Of a stretch of 64,000 bases of DNA, positions 25,801 through 33,494 are shown one piece after another. Position numbers and translations under genes: made by a program. Positions within the stretch are counted from its first letter, which is position 1; each line of letters begins with the position of its first letter. The DNA comes from Dehalococcoidia bacterium (GTDB taxonomy: Bacteria > Chloroflexota > Dehalococcoidia > GIF9 > AB-539-J10), in the NCBI GenBank assembly GCA_030615625.1, contig JAUWYX010000005.1, forward strand, positions 62,001 through 126,000. The letters run 5' to 3'. Under the pieces are notes generated by a model. It had not been told where the DNA came from and ran no database searches. It saw only the letters and a program-made list of their open reading frames with translations.

Positions 25801-27678
25801 GCCCTTTGGTTTAGTGAAGACAATTCTTGATATATCTTGCTCTATTTTTGTTATGCCCAACATCGCGAAAAATTCTTCATCGATTTCCTTACAAGCTATC
25901 CTTAGCAAGAAGACGAGTCTCATTAAAAGCCTCGCATTATCTTCCATAAGCTTATCTTTAAATGATTGAAGAAATACCCCTGCATAGTCAGATAGCAATA
26001 CTGATATGCAGACTTCGTCTTTCCAATAGCTTGCTACATCCTTATCATTGATTATGCACTCAATTAGTCCTTTCACCTCAGTTGTGCTGTCATGCAACTT
26101 CTCCGAGAGCCAGCTTCTCAAAGCCCTGCGAATTGGCAAAGATGTTCCGATATCTTGGAGAAACTCTTGATGGTCTTTTGTTCGATGGAACGCTCTTTCA
26201 ATAACCCTATCTAGTGCCCATTCTTCATAAATATCCTGTGTGATGAAGTAACCACCTATCACTGGATCATGCTTAATGATTTCATCGGATACTAGCCGAT
26301 GTAAAGTTTCATCATCACATTCGATTGCATCTACAACCAGACGCCCCTTATTAGCTCTATTATGTGCAATCTTTAAGAAGCACTCTTCTCTCCTTACGTG
26401 AGCATTATTCGTTCGATATTCAATTTTAACTATTTGTTTATTCCACAAAGTGTCTTTGAAATCATGGTAGCTAATGGTTTCATCAAGTTTATCACTTATC
26501 CGCAAGTGTTCATTGAGATAGAACGGCGTTGTTAGCAGTTCAAGCAACCTGTTATTTTGCGGAAGATTGAAGTTATATTTTTCTGCAAGGTCGTAAAGAT
26601 ATGCGAGTTTGAGCCTTTCAATTATTATTGATTGGAATGCAACACGATGAATATCAGTTAATTGGAATTTTAGAGCATCTATGTATCCATATCTCGTAGT
26701 TATAATTACCTTCCAATTCGCTGATAGCAATGTGGATAGAAATTCAGTAAACAACTCAATGTGCTCAATATCCGAAAGTTTCTCAGCGGAATCTATTACG
26801 ATGATTTTATCTTTATGAGCTTGATGTTCTTCAATAAAATCCTGGAATGTGAACTGCCCATAATTTTCGAAAAGTGCATTTATATTGGCGATATTAAATT
26901 CTATGGCTCTAAAGACAAAGAATGGTGCCGTTTCTTTTACCATATCATAATAGTCTTTTATGATCGCAGTCTTACCTACACCCGCTTCGCCACTCAACAC
27001 CACCAACGAATACTCACTCAACTTGGATATAAGTTCTTCGAATGTCTGCGATCTATCAATCTTTATTTCGGTGCCTTTAAACTGTATACTCGAATGTATA
27101 GGCGCAAGAACTGATTCTGTATGATTATTTAGCTCTCCAACGAAGTCAATAATACTTTTTTCAAAACTGAAGAGGTGTTTGGCTATGGCGGCATTCTTAT
27201 CGCAGACAAAAAGAGATTCAAAAAAACTCTTGCTTCTCCAGTCAATTTCTATCCCTAAGGTTGACGCATACTCTTCTATTTCGATTTTGTATTTTGGTCC
27301 CTTTTGTCCTTTTATACTGCTCTCTGAGAATTCTTGATTTATGTAGAAAATAATCTTATCGATTGTAGGATTTCGGTCTTTTGCTTTTTTGATTGAGTCT
27401 TTTATCTTCACCTTATTACCACTGATGTTGGTTTCAAAGTATTTTGCCTGGAAGCCAATTACTCTGCCATCACGCTCAATAGGCTCTGTTTCTATTCCAG
27501 CTTGGTTCTTATATCTAAGTATTCCTGTGGGTTTATTAAACTCGTCACAAAATAGAAGATAACAGAGCCATTCAAAAGAACTCTGCTCTTTCCCATTGAA
27601 TTTTGCTGCAAACTTATTCCAGTTTATTTCCTGCATTTCTACTGCACTCTCATCGCTTCTTATTGCACTCAGCCACAT
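22900..27678 (-). CDS. Avs4-like anti-phage STAND NTPase with N-terminal PD-(D/E)XK nuclease domain
   Basis: 1592 residues. The N-terminal ~170 residues look like an Mrr-type nuclease: FEWLCYLLFCDEF, Glu63/Glu65 in AGIETEPI, then GFQAKYFE, where Gln77-x-Lys79 is the (E/Q)xK metal motif. A P-loop NTPase follows: Walker A GEAGVGKT at 230-237 and Walker B KIIVIDSAEK with Asp296, in STAND/NACHT layout. About 1,000 C-terminal residues are helical repeats that would sense a ligand. In Avs (AVAST) proteins, phage terminase or portal binding triggers tetramerisation and DNA cleavage; the Mrr-STAND order and size best match Avs4. The gene is AT-rich against its neighbours and stands alone. The start may be the ATG at 27636. 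Confidence 0.75.
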   Translation of the reverse strand: MWLSAIRSDESAVEMQEINWNKFAAKFNGKEQSSFEWLCYLLFCDEFNKPTGILRYKNQAGIETEPIERDGRVIGFQAKYFETNISGNKVKIKDSIKKAKDRNPTIDKIIFYINQEFSESSIKGQKGPKYKIEIEEYASTLGIEIDWRSKSFFESLFVCDKNAAIAKHLFSFEKSIIDFVGELNNHTESVLAPIHSSIQFKGTEIKIDRSQTFEELISKLSEYSLVVLSGEAGVGKTAIIKDYYDMVKETAPFFVFRAIEFNIANINALFENYGQFTFQDFIEEHQAHKDKIIVIDSAEKLSDIEHIELFTEFLSTLLSANWKVIITTRYGYIDALKFQLTDIHRVAFQSIIIERLKLAYLYDLAEKYNFNLPQNNRLLELLTTPFYLNEHLRISDKLDETISYHDFKDTLWNKQIVKIEYRTNNAHVRREECFLKIAHNRANKGRLVVDAIECDDETLHRLVSDEIIKHDPVIGGYFITQDIYEEWALDRVIERAFHRTKDHQEFLQDIGTSLPIRRALRSWLSEKLHDSTTEVKGLIECIINDKDVASYWKDEVCISVLLSDYAGVFLQSFKDKLMEDNARLLMRLVFLLRIACKEIDEEFFAMLGITKIEQDISRIVFTKPKGNGWDSIIHFIYDNKEEIELSNANIIIPLLGDWNNKNKNGDTTKRASQIALYYYDHYEEIAKNSKYRYSSRDQDKAQLIGVILNGALEISEELKAIFDEVIDKRLTKYTDKYYDIIVMILSSITDGSEVIKVLPNCVIQLAELFWHQPPETHYDYSLGIEPHFGISEKHDLNYFPSSAFQTPIFQLLQAAPVETAKFILSFTNRAVEYYRKSKLGREVSVVKVIFDDNQSREQYVSGRLWNIYRGTHVSTDLLQSMHMALERWLLMNAKVATKETIESWCLYLLRETKSASITAIVISVCLAYPPKLFNVASILFKIKEFFLYDTGRMLRDQNARDTYSIGYGLNYETDIYQDERIRTCDDSHRELSLEHLAFKYQLERFEGESADEVRKRREVIWKILDKHYEALPEQSIETGADKTWRLYLARMDTRKMKTEFKESNEGVIVTFNPEIDPNLRKFSEDSTGTAAAAIKHSSLKLWANYRFTRSPDYQQYKKFEDNPESVIAETREILENLEKGEDPFPEFNRTIPAYTCSVLIRDFVDKLSAKDMEFCRDIIIQFAKTPLRIRDYQYQIGDGTEPSISTLPKLMQHFPEESKEIKSSLILLLLNPWRDIATFATRGIVNWLWETHFDDAHAIFLGYLLLRPKYGDLRKEVIRKKRENHVFDIQETEIVELFTKKHKVELEKVATNKITFSDLQSLSDLDFTTLEIAFELIPPNTQNADHKSFLNIFLPMGAEEIGKDRGGVGYYAKGAFMKKFANFILCSSEDEICTYIQPFIDKFNNSRDMAQLFEEFILAEDALNHYDEFWIIWNAFYDCVVKTYKKHASDYYSNRLIHNYLLAWPYWKKDIREWHTLKEKDKQFYERVSTDIGHHPSVLYSISKVLNEIGSSFIDDGVVWISNILRENPQYISTELETNTVYYIENIMRRFILINRQKIKATLSLKNQVIVILNFLLEKGSTTGYLLREDIL

Positions 27679-28007
27679 GTCATAGATAACTTACAAAGAT
27701 GTCTTCTGGTCATTTGAATCAGATTACATCCCACAGCAAAGTGAGTCAAGTAGTCTACATCCTAGACTTCGGAACAAGTCGAATATTTCAAGGCGAAAGG
27801 GGCGATATTGGCGGAAAGAAGTCCCTTTGGCCAGTCCAATTATTCACCTGCCTCAGAATTTCAACGACTCGAACTCATTTTGTAGAGCGTCCGATAGTAA
27901 GAACGGGAACCTTTTCAGACCACACAATATGATGATTGGTGCAGTTTCCCAGTCGCTTTAAGCGCTAGAGGTCCTTTCCCTAGCCATGACACAAGAGAGT
28001 TAACGAT
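27679..28007. other. Intergenic stretch upstream of the Avs4-like gene
   Basis: No gene supported. A 77-codon + frame at 27699 has no SD sequence and no protein-like features. I see no promoter strong enough to assign. Confidence 0.4.
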
Positions 28008-28010
28008 CCA

Positions 28011-28159
28011 ACTAAAAGTTGGCTTTATCAGCTCTGTGTGCTAGTTTATATACTGTTTCATGGCTCGTTGTATCTTCCATATTGATTTGGATGCCTTCTT
28101 CGTTTCTGTGGAGCAGGTGCTTAACCCGAAGCTAAAGGGAAAGCCGGTAATCGTCGGCC
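28011..28159 (+). pseudogene. dinB 5' fragment A with upstream region
   Basis: Matches the intact dinB locus from AAAGTTGGCTTTATCAG (upstream) through ATG 28061 to codon 33 (GKPVIVG). Only 4 differences are seen in the 99 coding bases. After CGTCGGC it breaks off into CAATAAGG, which gives a stop within two codons. It therefore encodes at most a 34-residue peptide, and a terminator follows at once. Confidence 0.88.
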
Positions 28160-28169
28160 AATAAGGAAA

Positions 28170-28199
28170 GGGGGCTGCTGTTGATCAGCCCCCGTTTTT
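28170..28199 (+). terminator. Rho-independent terminator
   Basis: GGGGGCTG (28170-28177), 8-base loop, CAGCCCCC (28186-28193), then GTTTTT. It would stop transcription from the dinB fragment promoter and lies between that fragment and the convergent caspase gene. Confidence 0.8.
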
Positions 28200-28218
28200 A
28201 CTGCCTAAACTATTTATT

Positions 28219-29157
28219 CTACGGGATCAGCTCACCATCGTACTGATCGTTCAGTTGCGGGTGCGAATCAGACCGCTCATCTGTGACCTCTGAGTAGGCA
28301 TAGGCATGAGCCTCTTCGATGGAATCATCGCCCTGCGTATCAGCGAGACCCTGGAGGAGCCCTTCGTCGACAAAATACTTACCCCAGAGAGTGTTCCCAA
28401 GCAAAAGATAGTCCCAGGCATACTCATCTGCCCGGCATGCTGAAGCGATCACACGGTTCGCTCCCTGCAAGTCACTGGCATCGTCGAACATGCCACCTGA
28501 GTGACATGAACCAAAACACAAGGCGACTTTCTGTGACTCCAGAGCTGAGAGCTTCTGCTGTAAGAAACCATCAGGAAGCCCATAGAAATCATGACTCACT
28601 ATTCCTTCATCTTGGCCGTCCGATTCCGTATCGCTATCCCAACCTTCACTATCAACTGCTCTGAACCCATGACCGCTGAAGAAGAACACTACAGTTGACT
28701 CAGCATCTTCGTTTTTGATCAACCAGTCTATTGCTGAAACTATGGCCCCGTAGGTTGCTTTCCTATTGAGCAGCAACTTGACATTCCCCTTATCAAAACC
28801 GTAGTTCTCTATCAGGGCGCTTGCCATTTCCTTAGCATCCTCGTCCGTGTGCCACAGGTCGTATTGGGATCCTTCGTAGTCAGCGATGCCCACCACCACA
28901 GCCCATTTATTGGCTGGAGGTTCTTTGTCTGGCTTCCCTGGTTTGTCTGGCTTTCCTTCCTGGCCTGGCGGCGCGCCGTGGGGGTTTCCTGTGGGTGTAG
29001 AGGGTCCCCCGACCAACTCCATGGGCGGCTTCACAACCGGCAAATCATCAGGAGTTACCTTGGATGGTCCTCCCATGGCTTGGGTCATCGAAGTAGCAGG
29101 GACTGCAATACTCAATGCCAACACCAGCACAAGAACAATGACTAGTATTCGCCTCAT
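28219..29157 (-). CDS. Secreted caspase-like peptidase (C14 family)
   Basis: 312 residues from ATG 29157, chosen because AAGGAGGTG sits 6 bases upstream; an in-frame GTG at 29166 overlaps that SD. A signal peptide is clear (RRILVIVLVLVLALSIAVPATS). A Pro/Gly/Lys-rich linker (residues 30-80) leads to the caspase fold: NKWAVVVGIADYEG, DAKEMASALIENYGF, the catalytic His163 in VFFFSGHGF, and Cys218 in CFGSCHSGGM. Exported C14 peptidases of this type occur in Chloroflexota and archaea; substrates are unknown. It has its own near-consensus promoter and sits between two dinB 5' fragments. Confidence 0.88.
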   Translation of the reverse strand: MRRILVIVLVLVLALSIAVPATSMTQAMGGPSKVTPDDLPVVKPPMELVGGPSTPTGNPHGAPPGQEGKPDKPGKPDKEPPANKWAVVVGIADYEGSQYDLWHTDEDAKEMASALIENYGFDKGNVKLLLNRKATYGAIVSAIDWLIKNEDAESTVVFFFSGHGFRAVDSEGWDSDTESDGQDEGIVSHDFYGLPDGFLQQKLSALESQKVALCFGSCHSGGMFDDASDLQGANRVIASACRADEYAWDYLLLGNTLWGKYFVDEGLLQGLADTQGDDSIEEAHAYAYSEVTDERSDSHPQLNDQYDGELIP

Positions 29158-29189
29158 CGCTTTCACCTCCTTAATGTGTGTTCCTTTCC

Positions 29190-29220
29190 ATTATACAGTG
29201 TTTCTAATGTTCTTTGTCAA
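29190..29220 (-). promoter_or_regulatory. Promoter of the caspase-like gene
   Basis: On the - strand: consensus TTGACA (29215-29220), a 19-base spacer, and consensus TATAAT (29190-29195), 32 bases upstream of the ATG. Both hexamers are perfect; the spacer is 2 longer than optimal. Confidence 0.65.
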
Positions 29221-29243
29221 GCGTGCTGACAGGTTAACATTTG

Positions 29244-29315
29244 TCAGAATTGTTGGGTCACTTTTCGATGAAAGTTGGTTTTATCAGCTCTGTGTGCTAG
29301 TTTATATACCGTTTC
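29244..29315 (+). repeat. dinB upstream region, copy B
   Basis: From GTCAGAATTGTTGGG to the ATG at 29316 this matches 37021-37094 upstream of intact dinB, including CTTTTCGATGAAAG, TTTATCAGCTCTGTGTGCTA and TTTATATAC. The palindrome present at 37039 is damaged here. Confidence 0.85.
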
Positions 29316-29621
29316 ATGGCTCGCTGTATTTTCCATATTGATTTGGATGCCTTCTTCGTTTCTGTGGAGCAGGTGCTTAACCCGAATCTAAAGGGAAAGC
29401 CGGTGATCGTCGACGGAGACCCTGAGCGCCGCGGCGTAGTTGCCTCTGCTTCCTATGAAGCCCGACCTTTCGGCATTCACGAGTGGGAAGTGGTGAGGGT
29501 GGGCGCCGACATCGGCCTTAAATGCCTCAAATGCCAGAGAAGGGTGCTTCTGGCAAGAGACGTGTTCAGCAGAAGGGTGAAAGAATTTGTCTCCAATACA
29601 AAATCAACTGGAAGACTATAA
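29316..29621 (+). pseudogene. Chimeric reading frame: DinB N-terminus fused to DUF951 C-terminus
   Basis: 101 codons. Residues 1-55 are DinB ([20 protein letters not shown] through RPFGIH), with Lys24 and Gly33 changed to Asn and Asp and Val49 to Ala. Residues 55-90 are the last half of the DUF951 protein ([19 protein letters not shown] then [11 protein letters not shown]). The join lies at 29471-29481, where dinB (CGGCATCCACG) and the DUF951 gene (CGGCAGCCACG) differ at one base, and both frames are kept. It has neither the polymerase active site beyond Asp8/Asp10 nor a complete DUF951 fold. It is probably a recombination scar, but it is intact and carries the dinB upstream region. Its end overlaps the MFS stop. 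Confidence 0.85.
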
Positions 29622-30839
29622 ACGAAATCGGCGACCCCACCAGTAGTATCCTGCCGCAGCAATTAATGCTATCAGTGCAACGGGTGCCCATATTAGTTCG
29701 GGATTAAAGGGGAACGCATCAATTAGCACTCCTCCAATTAGAGGACCTACTGCTATACCTATGGTTTGGCTTAACCCGAAAAGTCCCATATATCGTCCCC
29801 TCTGATCTTCTGGAGAAAGCTCCCCTATCACTGAGAGTGAAACCGGAGCATGTATAATCTCACCTCCTGTAATAACCGCCATAGCTACAAGCGCCCATCC
29901 GAATTGTGTAATCCAACCTAAGGACAGATAGCCAAACGCGTAAAGCAAGCTTCCAAGTATGAGAGCCCGGAATTTCGCTATTCGCCTGAGAGCAAGAGTC
30001 ATCGGATATTGAAATAAAATCACAATCAATCCATTCAAAGCGAGTAGTAGCCCAAATTGGGGGGGAGAGAAGCCAAGCATATCCACAGTAAAGATGGACA
30101 AAGTACTGACCATTTGCCCCATAACTATGAACAGCAGGATACTTATCACTATGAAGACCAAGAAGGGCCGGTTGTCAGTAGTGGGAAGCAGGCTACGAAA
30201 GCTTATCTTTTTACCGACCGTGTGCGAAGACTCGCGGATGAAAAAGAAAATAATGAGGAAAACGATGCCACAGGTTAAAGGCGCAATCCCAAATAGCCAA
30301 CCATATGGTAAAAAAGTCGTCAGATATCCCCCTAGGGCAGGACCAGCAGCCCAGCCCATGTTAGCCCCTATACGAAGTATTCCATATGCTTCCATCAGCT
30401 TCTCTTTCGAGGTAAAGTCTGCCACCATGGCTGAGATGACAGGACGTGTAGTAGTGAGTATTGAGCGACCAGCGGTGTAGACAATTGCAATGGCCCACAC
30501 TGGAGCTGAAATCCCAATAAGAGCAGCTAGCCCTGAAAACGAGAATACACTTACTAGAGCAGCTATAAGTAGAATCGGACGCCGACCAAATCTGTCTGAA
30601 AGCGCTCCTCCAAGTGCCTGGCTGATGGCTGAGCAAAGCCCAGCAGCCAGTAGGATCATTCCGACCAGAGTCATGGAAAGACCTCTATCCTGATAAAGAT
30701 GTAAACTTAGAAACGGTATACAAATGGAGAAACCGATTGCTGTGAAAAATTGAGTGACAGTTATTACCCATAGTTCAGGCTCAAATCGGTGAAAGATATT
30801 TCGGAATGGGCTGTTAGCTTTTTCTAATAATTTTTCCAT
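29616..30839 (-). CDS. MFS transporter
   Basis: 407 residues with about 12 hydrophobic segments. Motif A between TM2 and TM3 is clear: [17 protein letters not shown]. The second half repeats the fold ([21 protein letters not shown]). [20 protein letters not shown] resembles motif C of drug:proton antiporters, so multidrug export is possible; the substrate cannot be read. The final codons overlap the chimeric dinB/DUF951 frame by 6 bases, placing it right at the duplication scar. Confidence 0.9.
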   Translation of the reverse strand: MEKLLEKANSPFRNIFHRFEPELWVITVTQFFTAIGFSICIPFLSLHLYQDRGLSMTLVGMILLAAGLCSAISQALGGALSDRFGRRPILLIAALVSVFSFSGLAALIGISAPVWAIAIVYTAGRSILTTTRPVISAMVADFTSKEKLMEAYGILRIGANMGWAAGPALGGYLTTFLPYGWLFGIAPLTCGIVFLIIFFFIRESSHTVGKKISFRSLLPTTDNRPFLVFIVISILLFIVMGQMVSTLSIFTVDMLGFSPPQFGLLLALNGLIVILFQYPMTLALRRIAKFRALILGSLLYAFGYLSLGWITQFGWALVAMAVITGGEIIHAPVSLSVIGELSPEDQRGRYMGLFGLSQTIGIAVGPLIGGVLIDAFPFNPELIWAPVALIALIAAAGYYWWGRRFRL

Positions 30840-31118
30840 GGCTCACGTTAAACACATGATTATAACCTTTTTGGGTCCGTTTGCCTTCTAGTCTAACTAA
30901 TAATCCTTGCGGCAGGCTCAGCCTATAAAGGACTTGTTGTGCGTTAACTAATATAACAATCAGTTCCAACCCTTTGTTGCCTCAAAACGGGTAGCTAGGT
31001 TAGTGCCCGTTCTTAGTAGCAACGCTAACCGCTAGCAATGTAACACTGCTGGTGGACATTTGACACAGTATCCCTCAACATCAAAAAATTTCATTCGTAG
31101 GTTGAATAAAACGCACGC
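30840..31118. other. Intergenic region, nothing recognised
   Basis: AT-rich, no supported gene, RNA or repeat. A promoter for the DUF3795 gene follows. Confidence 0.4.
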
Positions 31119-31147
31119 TTGCGGCATTGATGATGGTTATGTATAAT
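31119..31147 (+). promoter_or_regulatory. Candidate promoter of the DUF3795 gene
   Basis: TTGCGG (31119-31124), 17-base spacer, TATAAT (31142-31147), 77 bases before ATG 31225. Confidence 0.45.
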
Positions 31148-31224
31148 TGCGGCTAGTTGGCTAACTGCCAGTAGACAAACACCTGAGTTCCATTCGTAGT
31201 AGTGGTATTAGAGAGGGAGGAAAT

Positions 31225-31569
31225 ATGCAAGAAATAGTGGCTTATTGTGGTCTCGTTTGTACTGAATGCCCAGCGTATGAAGCAACCAAAAAAAACGATA
31301 ATAAGGCCAAGGCTGAGATTGCCGAAGAATGGAGTAAACAATTTCAACATACCTTCAAGACTGAAGATATCAATTGCAATGGTTGCCTGCCAATCGGTGA
31401 GGTACAGTTTAGTTATTGCAGTATGTGCGATATAAGAAAATGTGGTTCTGGTAGAAAAGTATTGAACTGTGCCTACTGCTTAGAGTACCCATGTGACAAG
31501 CTGAATAACTTCCACGCCACAGTCGTTGAGGCCAAGGCTAAGTTGGAAGCTATCAGAAATAGAAAATAG
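31225..31569 (+). CDS. DUF3795 cysteine-rich protein
   Basis: 114 residues. DUF3795 hallmarks are the N-terminal YCGLVCTECPAY and many Cys in pairs: NCNGCLPIG, YCSMCDIRKCG, LNCAYCLEYPCDKL. The pattern suggests a zinc or iron-sulfur protein. Function unknown; the family is frequent in anaerobic bacteria and methanogens. GGGAGGAAAT precedes the ATG. It has its own promoter-like sequence and no operon partner. Confidence 0.88.
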   Translation: MQEIVAYCGLVCTECPAYEATKKNDNKAKAEIAEEWSKQFQHTFKTEDINCNGCLPIGEVQFSYCSMCDIRKCGSGRKVLNCAYCLEYPCDKLNNFHATVVEAKAKLEAIRNRK

Positions 31570-31670
31570 GGATGCTGCCCGCTCTAACTTCGAGAGAGAG
31601 ATTACTATTCTCTATTCGATTCTTCAATTCCCATCATGATAAGAGTTCTAAGCTGATCACCCTCCTATTT

Positions 31671-32222
31671 TTACGCCAAATCCTGTGGTATTAGTGAAAA
31701 CACCACAGCGTTACAAGGAGTATTGTTCTTTGTTAGCCTGTTTCTGAGGATTCCTTCTTTAATCGCGCCTGCTTTCTCCACAACACGCAGGCTAGCTTGA
31801 TTATCCACTGCTACAGCAATCTCGACCCTATTCAGTCTCAATTCATTGAATGCAAACCGAGCTAAAAGGAGTGTCGCTGCTGTTGCAATTCCTTTATCTG
31901 TCTGGCTTGTCCTCACCCAATAACCGATGTTTGCTATACCAATATCACGGTCGATAACGCGAAGCCCACAACCACCGAGATATAACCCCCCAGTATTATA
32001 GGATATGGCAAAGTTGTACTCTTCTCCCTTTTCCCACTTGTCAGGTTGCGATTCAATCCAAGTCCTGCTCTCCTCGATGGTATAGTCAGGATGACACCAG
32101 GGCATCCATTCAACCAGTTCGGAGATAGACTCACGCACCGCCTCATATACAGAATCGATGTCACTTACCTGATATGGGTGGAGCATTATTACTCCGTCGG
32201 TCAACCGAATATCTTTTTCCAT
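31671..32222 (-). CDS. GNAT acetyltransferase (RimJ/RimL type)
   Basis: 183 residues. The order MLHPYQVSDIDSVYEAVRES, NFAISYNTGGLYLGGCGLR, NIGYWVRTSQTDKGIATAAT (acetyl-CoA pyrophosphate loop) and RVEIAVAVDNQASLRVVEKAG is characteristic of the RimJ/RimL N-acetyltransferase group, which acetylates protein N-termini, antibiotics or amino acids. The Q/R-x-x-G-x-A loop is present as QTDKGIA. A single gene in an AT-rich stretch; the substrate is unknown. Confidence 0.9.
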   Translation of the reverse strand: MEKDIRLTDGVIMLHPYQVSDIDSVYEAVRESISELVEWMPWCHPDYTIEESRTWIESQPDKWEKGEEYNFAISYNTGGLYLGGCGLRVIDRDIGIANIGYWVRTSQTDKGIATAATLLLARFAFNELRLNRVEIAVAVDNQASLRVVEKAGAIKEGILRNRLTKNNTPCNAVVFSLIPQDLA

Positions 32223-32630
32223 ACGTTATCCTAGTAACAGTTATTTATATATCACTTGTTAGAACGACTACTTGTTGCCTTACTTTAGTGCAGTATATGC
32301 AAGTATCGCGCCGACTTCAATATCATACTAGAAAATATTGGTTCTACACCTATCCTCCACCAGAAGTATGGAATATCATGGTGTACCCAGAAACAACCGC
32401 CAGGATTGACAGGAAATAGCATAATAAAACGCTATTTCCTGTGATACCGACTGGCCGTCACAATATACTAAATTGTCATGATTCAACAAACATCGGCCTC
32501 ACTTTTCAACCATATATAGCATTGCCGTTTAGGATTATAGTATAAAAATAGCGGTTTCTTAACTGATATAGTGAGATAATCCCTTTGTAAGAAATGAATT
32601 TGAGAACGTTAATATGCAAGATGAAAATGA
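32223..32630. other. Intergenic region with a hairpin and a weak small reading frame
   Basis: The main feature is the 12-bp hairpin at 32409-32442, listed separately. A 40-codon + frame (32297-32419) beginning MQVSRRLQYHTRKYWFYTYP looks protein-like but has no SD sequence and no recognised family; it ends inside the hairpin stem. Confidence 0.35.
32409..32442. other. Perfect 12-bp inverted repeat
   Basis: ACAGGAAATAGC (32409-32420), 10-base loop, GCTATTTCCTGT (32431-32442). No T-tract follows. Possible terminator, mobile-element end or regulatory hairpin. Confidence 0.5.
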
Positions 32631-33053
32631 CTATAACCGGAATTGTTTCATGCCTGACGGGGTAACATATTGCATTTCATCAGGTAAAATTTCTAGTAAG
32701 GTGTAATCGGGGTCTTCGGGGCTAGACCAATGATCTTTGAAAAAACGAATCCGTTTTGCGATGCTGGTTTTTGTCTCCCTATCTTTAATTATTCTAGCTT
32801 TCCCCAGTATTCGTATACAACAGTCCTCGCTATTTTCATTGAATTGATAGGTAAACTCTACATTTGCATTCTTCTTAATTTGCATAACTTTGTTACTGGA
32901 AGTGGAGGTCACCATCCAGAACCTACGATCCAAATATATCAGTGTCATTGGCCTTACTCTTGGTCGTATTTCATCAATAGTGGCCAATGCAACAAATTGA
33001 GTTTCCTTAAATTGATTCAATATTTGCCCTACTTCATAGTTTGTGTAAGTCAT
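32631..33053 (-). CDS. Pyridoxamine 5'-phosphate oxidase-like flavin-binding protein
   Basis: 140 residues from the ATG at 33053, chosen because AGAAGG lies 6 bases upstream; an ATG at 33071 would add MPRRTK. The split-barrel FMN fold is suggested by VALATIDEIRPRVRPMTLIY, FWMVTSTSSNKVMQIKKNANVEF and the C-terminal LLEILPDEMQYVTPSG. Members bind FMN or F420 and many reduce quinones or act in detoxification; the substrate is not evident. A single gene in the accessory island. Confidence 0.85.
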   Translation of the reverse strand: MTYTNYEVGQILNQFKETQFVALATIDEIRPRVRPMTLIYLDRRFWMVTSTSSNKVMQIKKNANVEFTYQFNENSEDCCIRILGKARIIKDRETKTSIAKRIRFFKDHWSSPEDPDYTLLEILPDEMQYVTPSGMKQFRL

Positions 33054-33071
33054 TTTTGTCCTTCTTGGCAT

Positions 33072-33494
33072 TTATTTCAAACTAATAGCAGGGGCATTAT
33101 AGATAGAGGTACCGACTAAATCAAACTATGAATTATTTAACTTCGAATTTTATATATTGTTCGCCAAACATCGAGATGTCGATATGCACTTAATTGTAAA
33201 AAGCTCTTTTCCTCATTCAGAATCAGTGTAACAACTTGAGTGGAATTGACCCGTAAAGCCGGTTTTAAGCGAGACAATACCTAGAACCATCCCGCTTAGT
33301 AAAGACCACATCTTCCTTTTTCAGTAACCCTCACATAGATTTCGTCTGAGTAAATATCGCCCCACAACTGCATACTGTTGTTTCTCTTTAGGGTCAAAGA
33401 GTTCTCACTTGTGCTTAAACTATCTAATTTGCTAGTATGCAGTTAGCCTTAACCTCTCTCGTTATTCCGTGTATTTCAAGTTAAGGAGTAACAA
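33072..33494. other. Intergenic region, possible relic coding segment
   Basis: On the - strand 33296-33373 reads MQLWGDIYSDEIYVRVTEKG plus five residues and a stop, and the same frame stays open upstream to about 33445. It reads like the end of a small protein but has no start signal I can support. Otherwise nothing seen. Confidence 0.3.
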
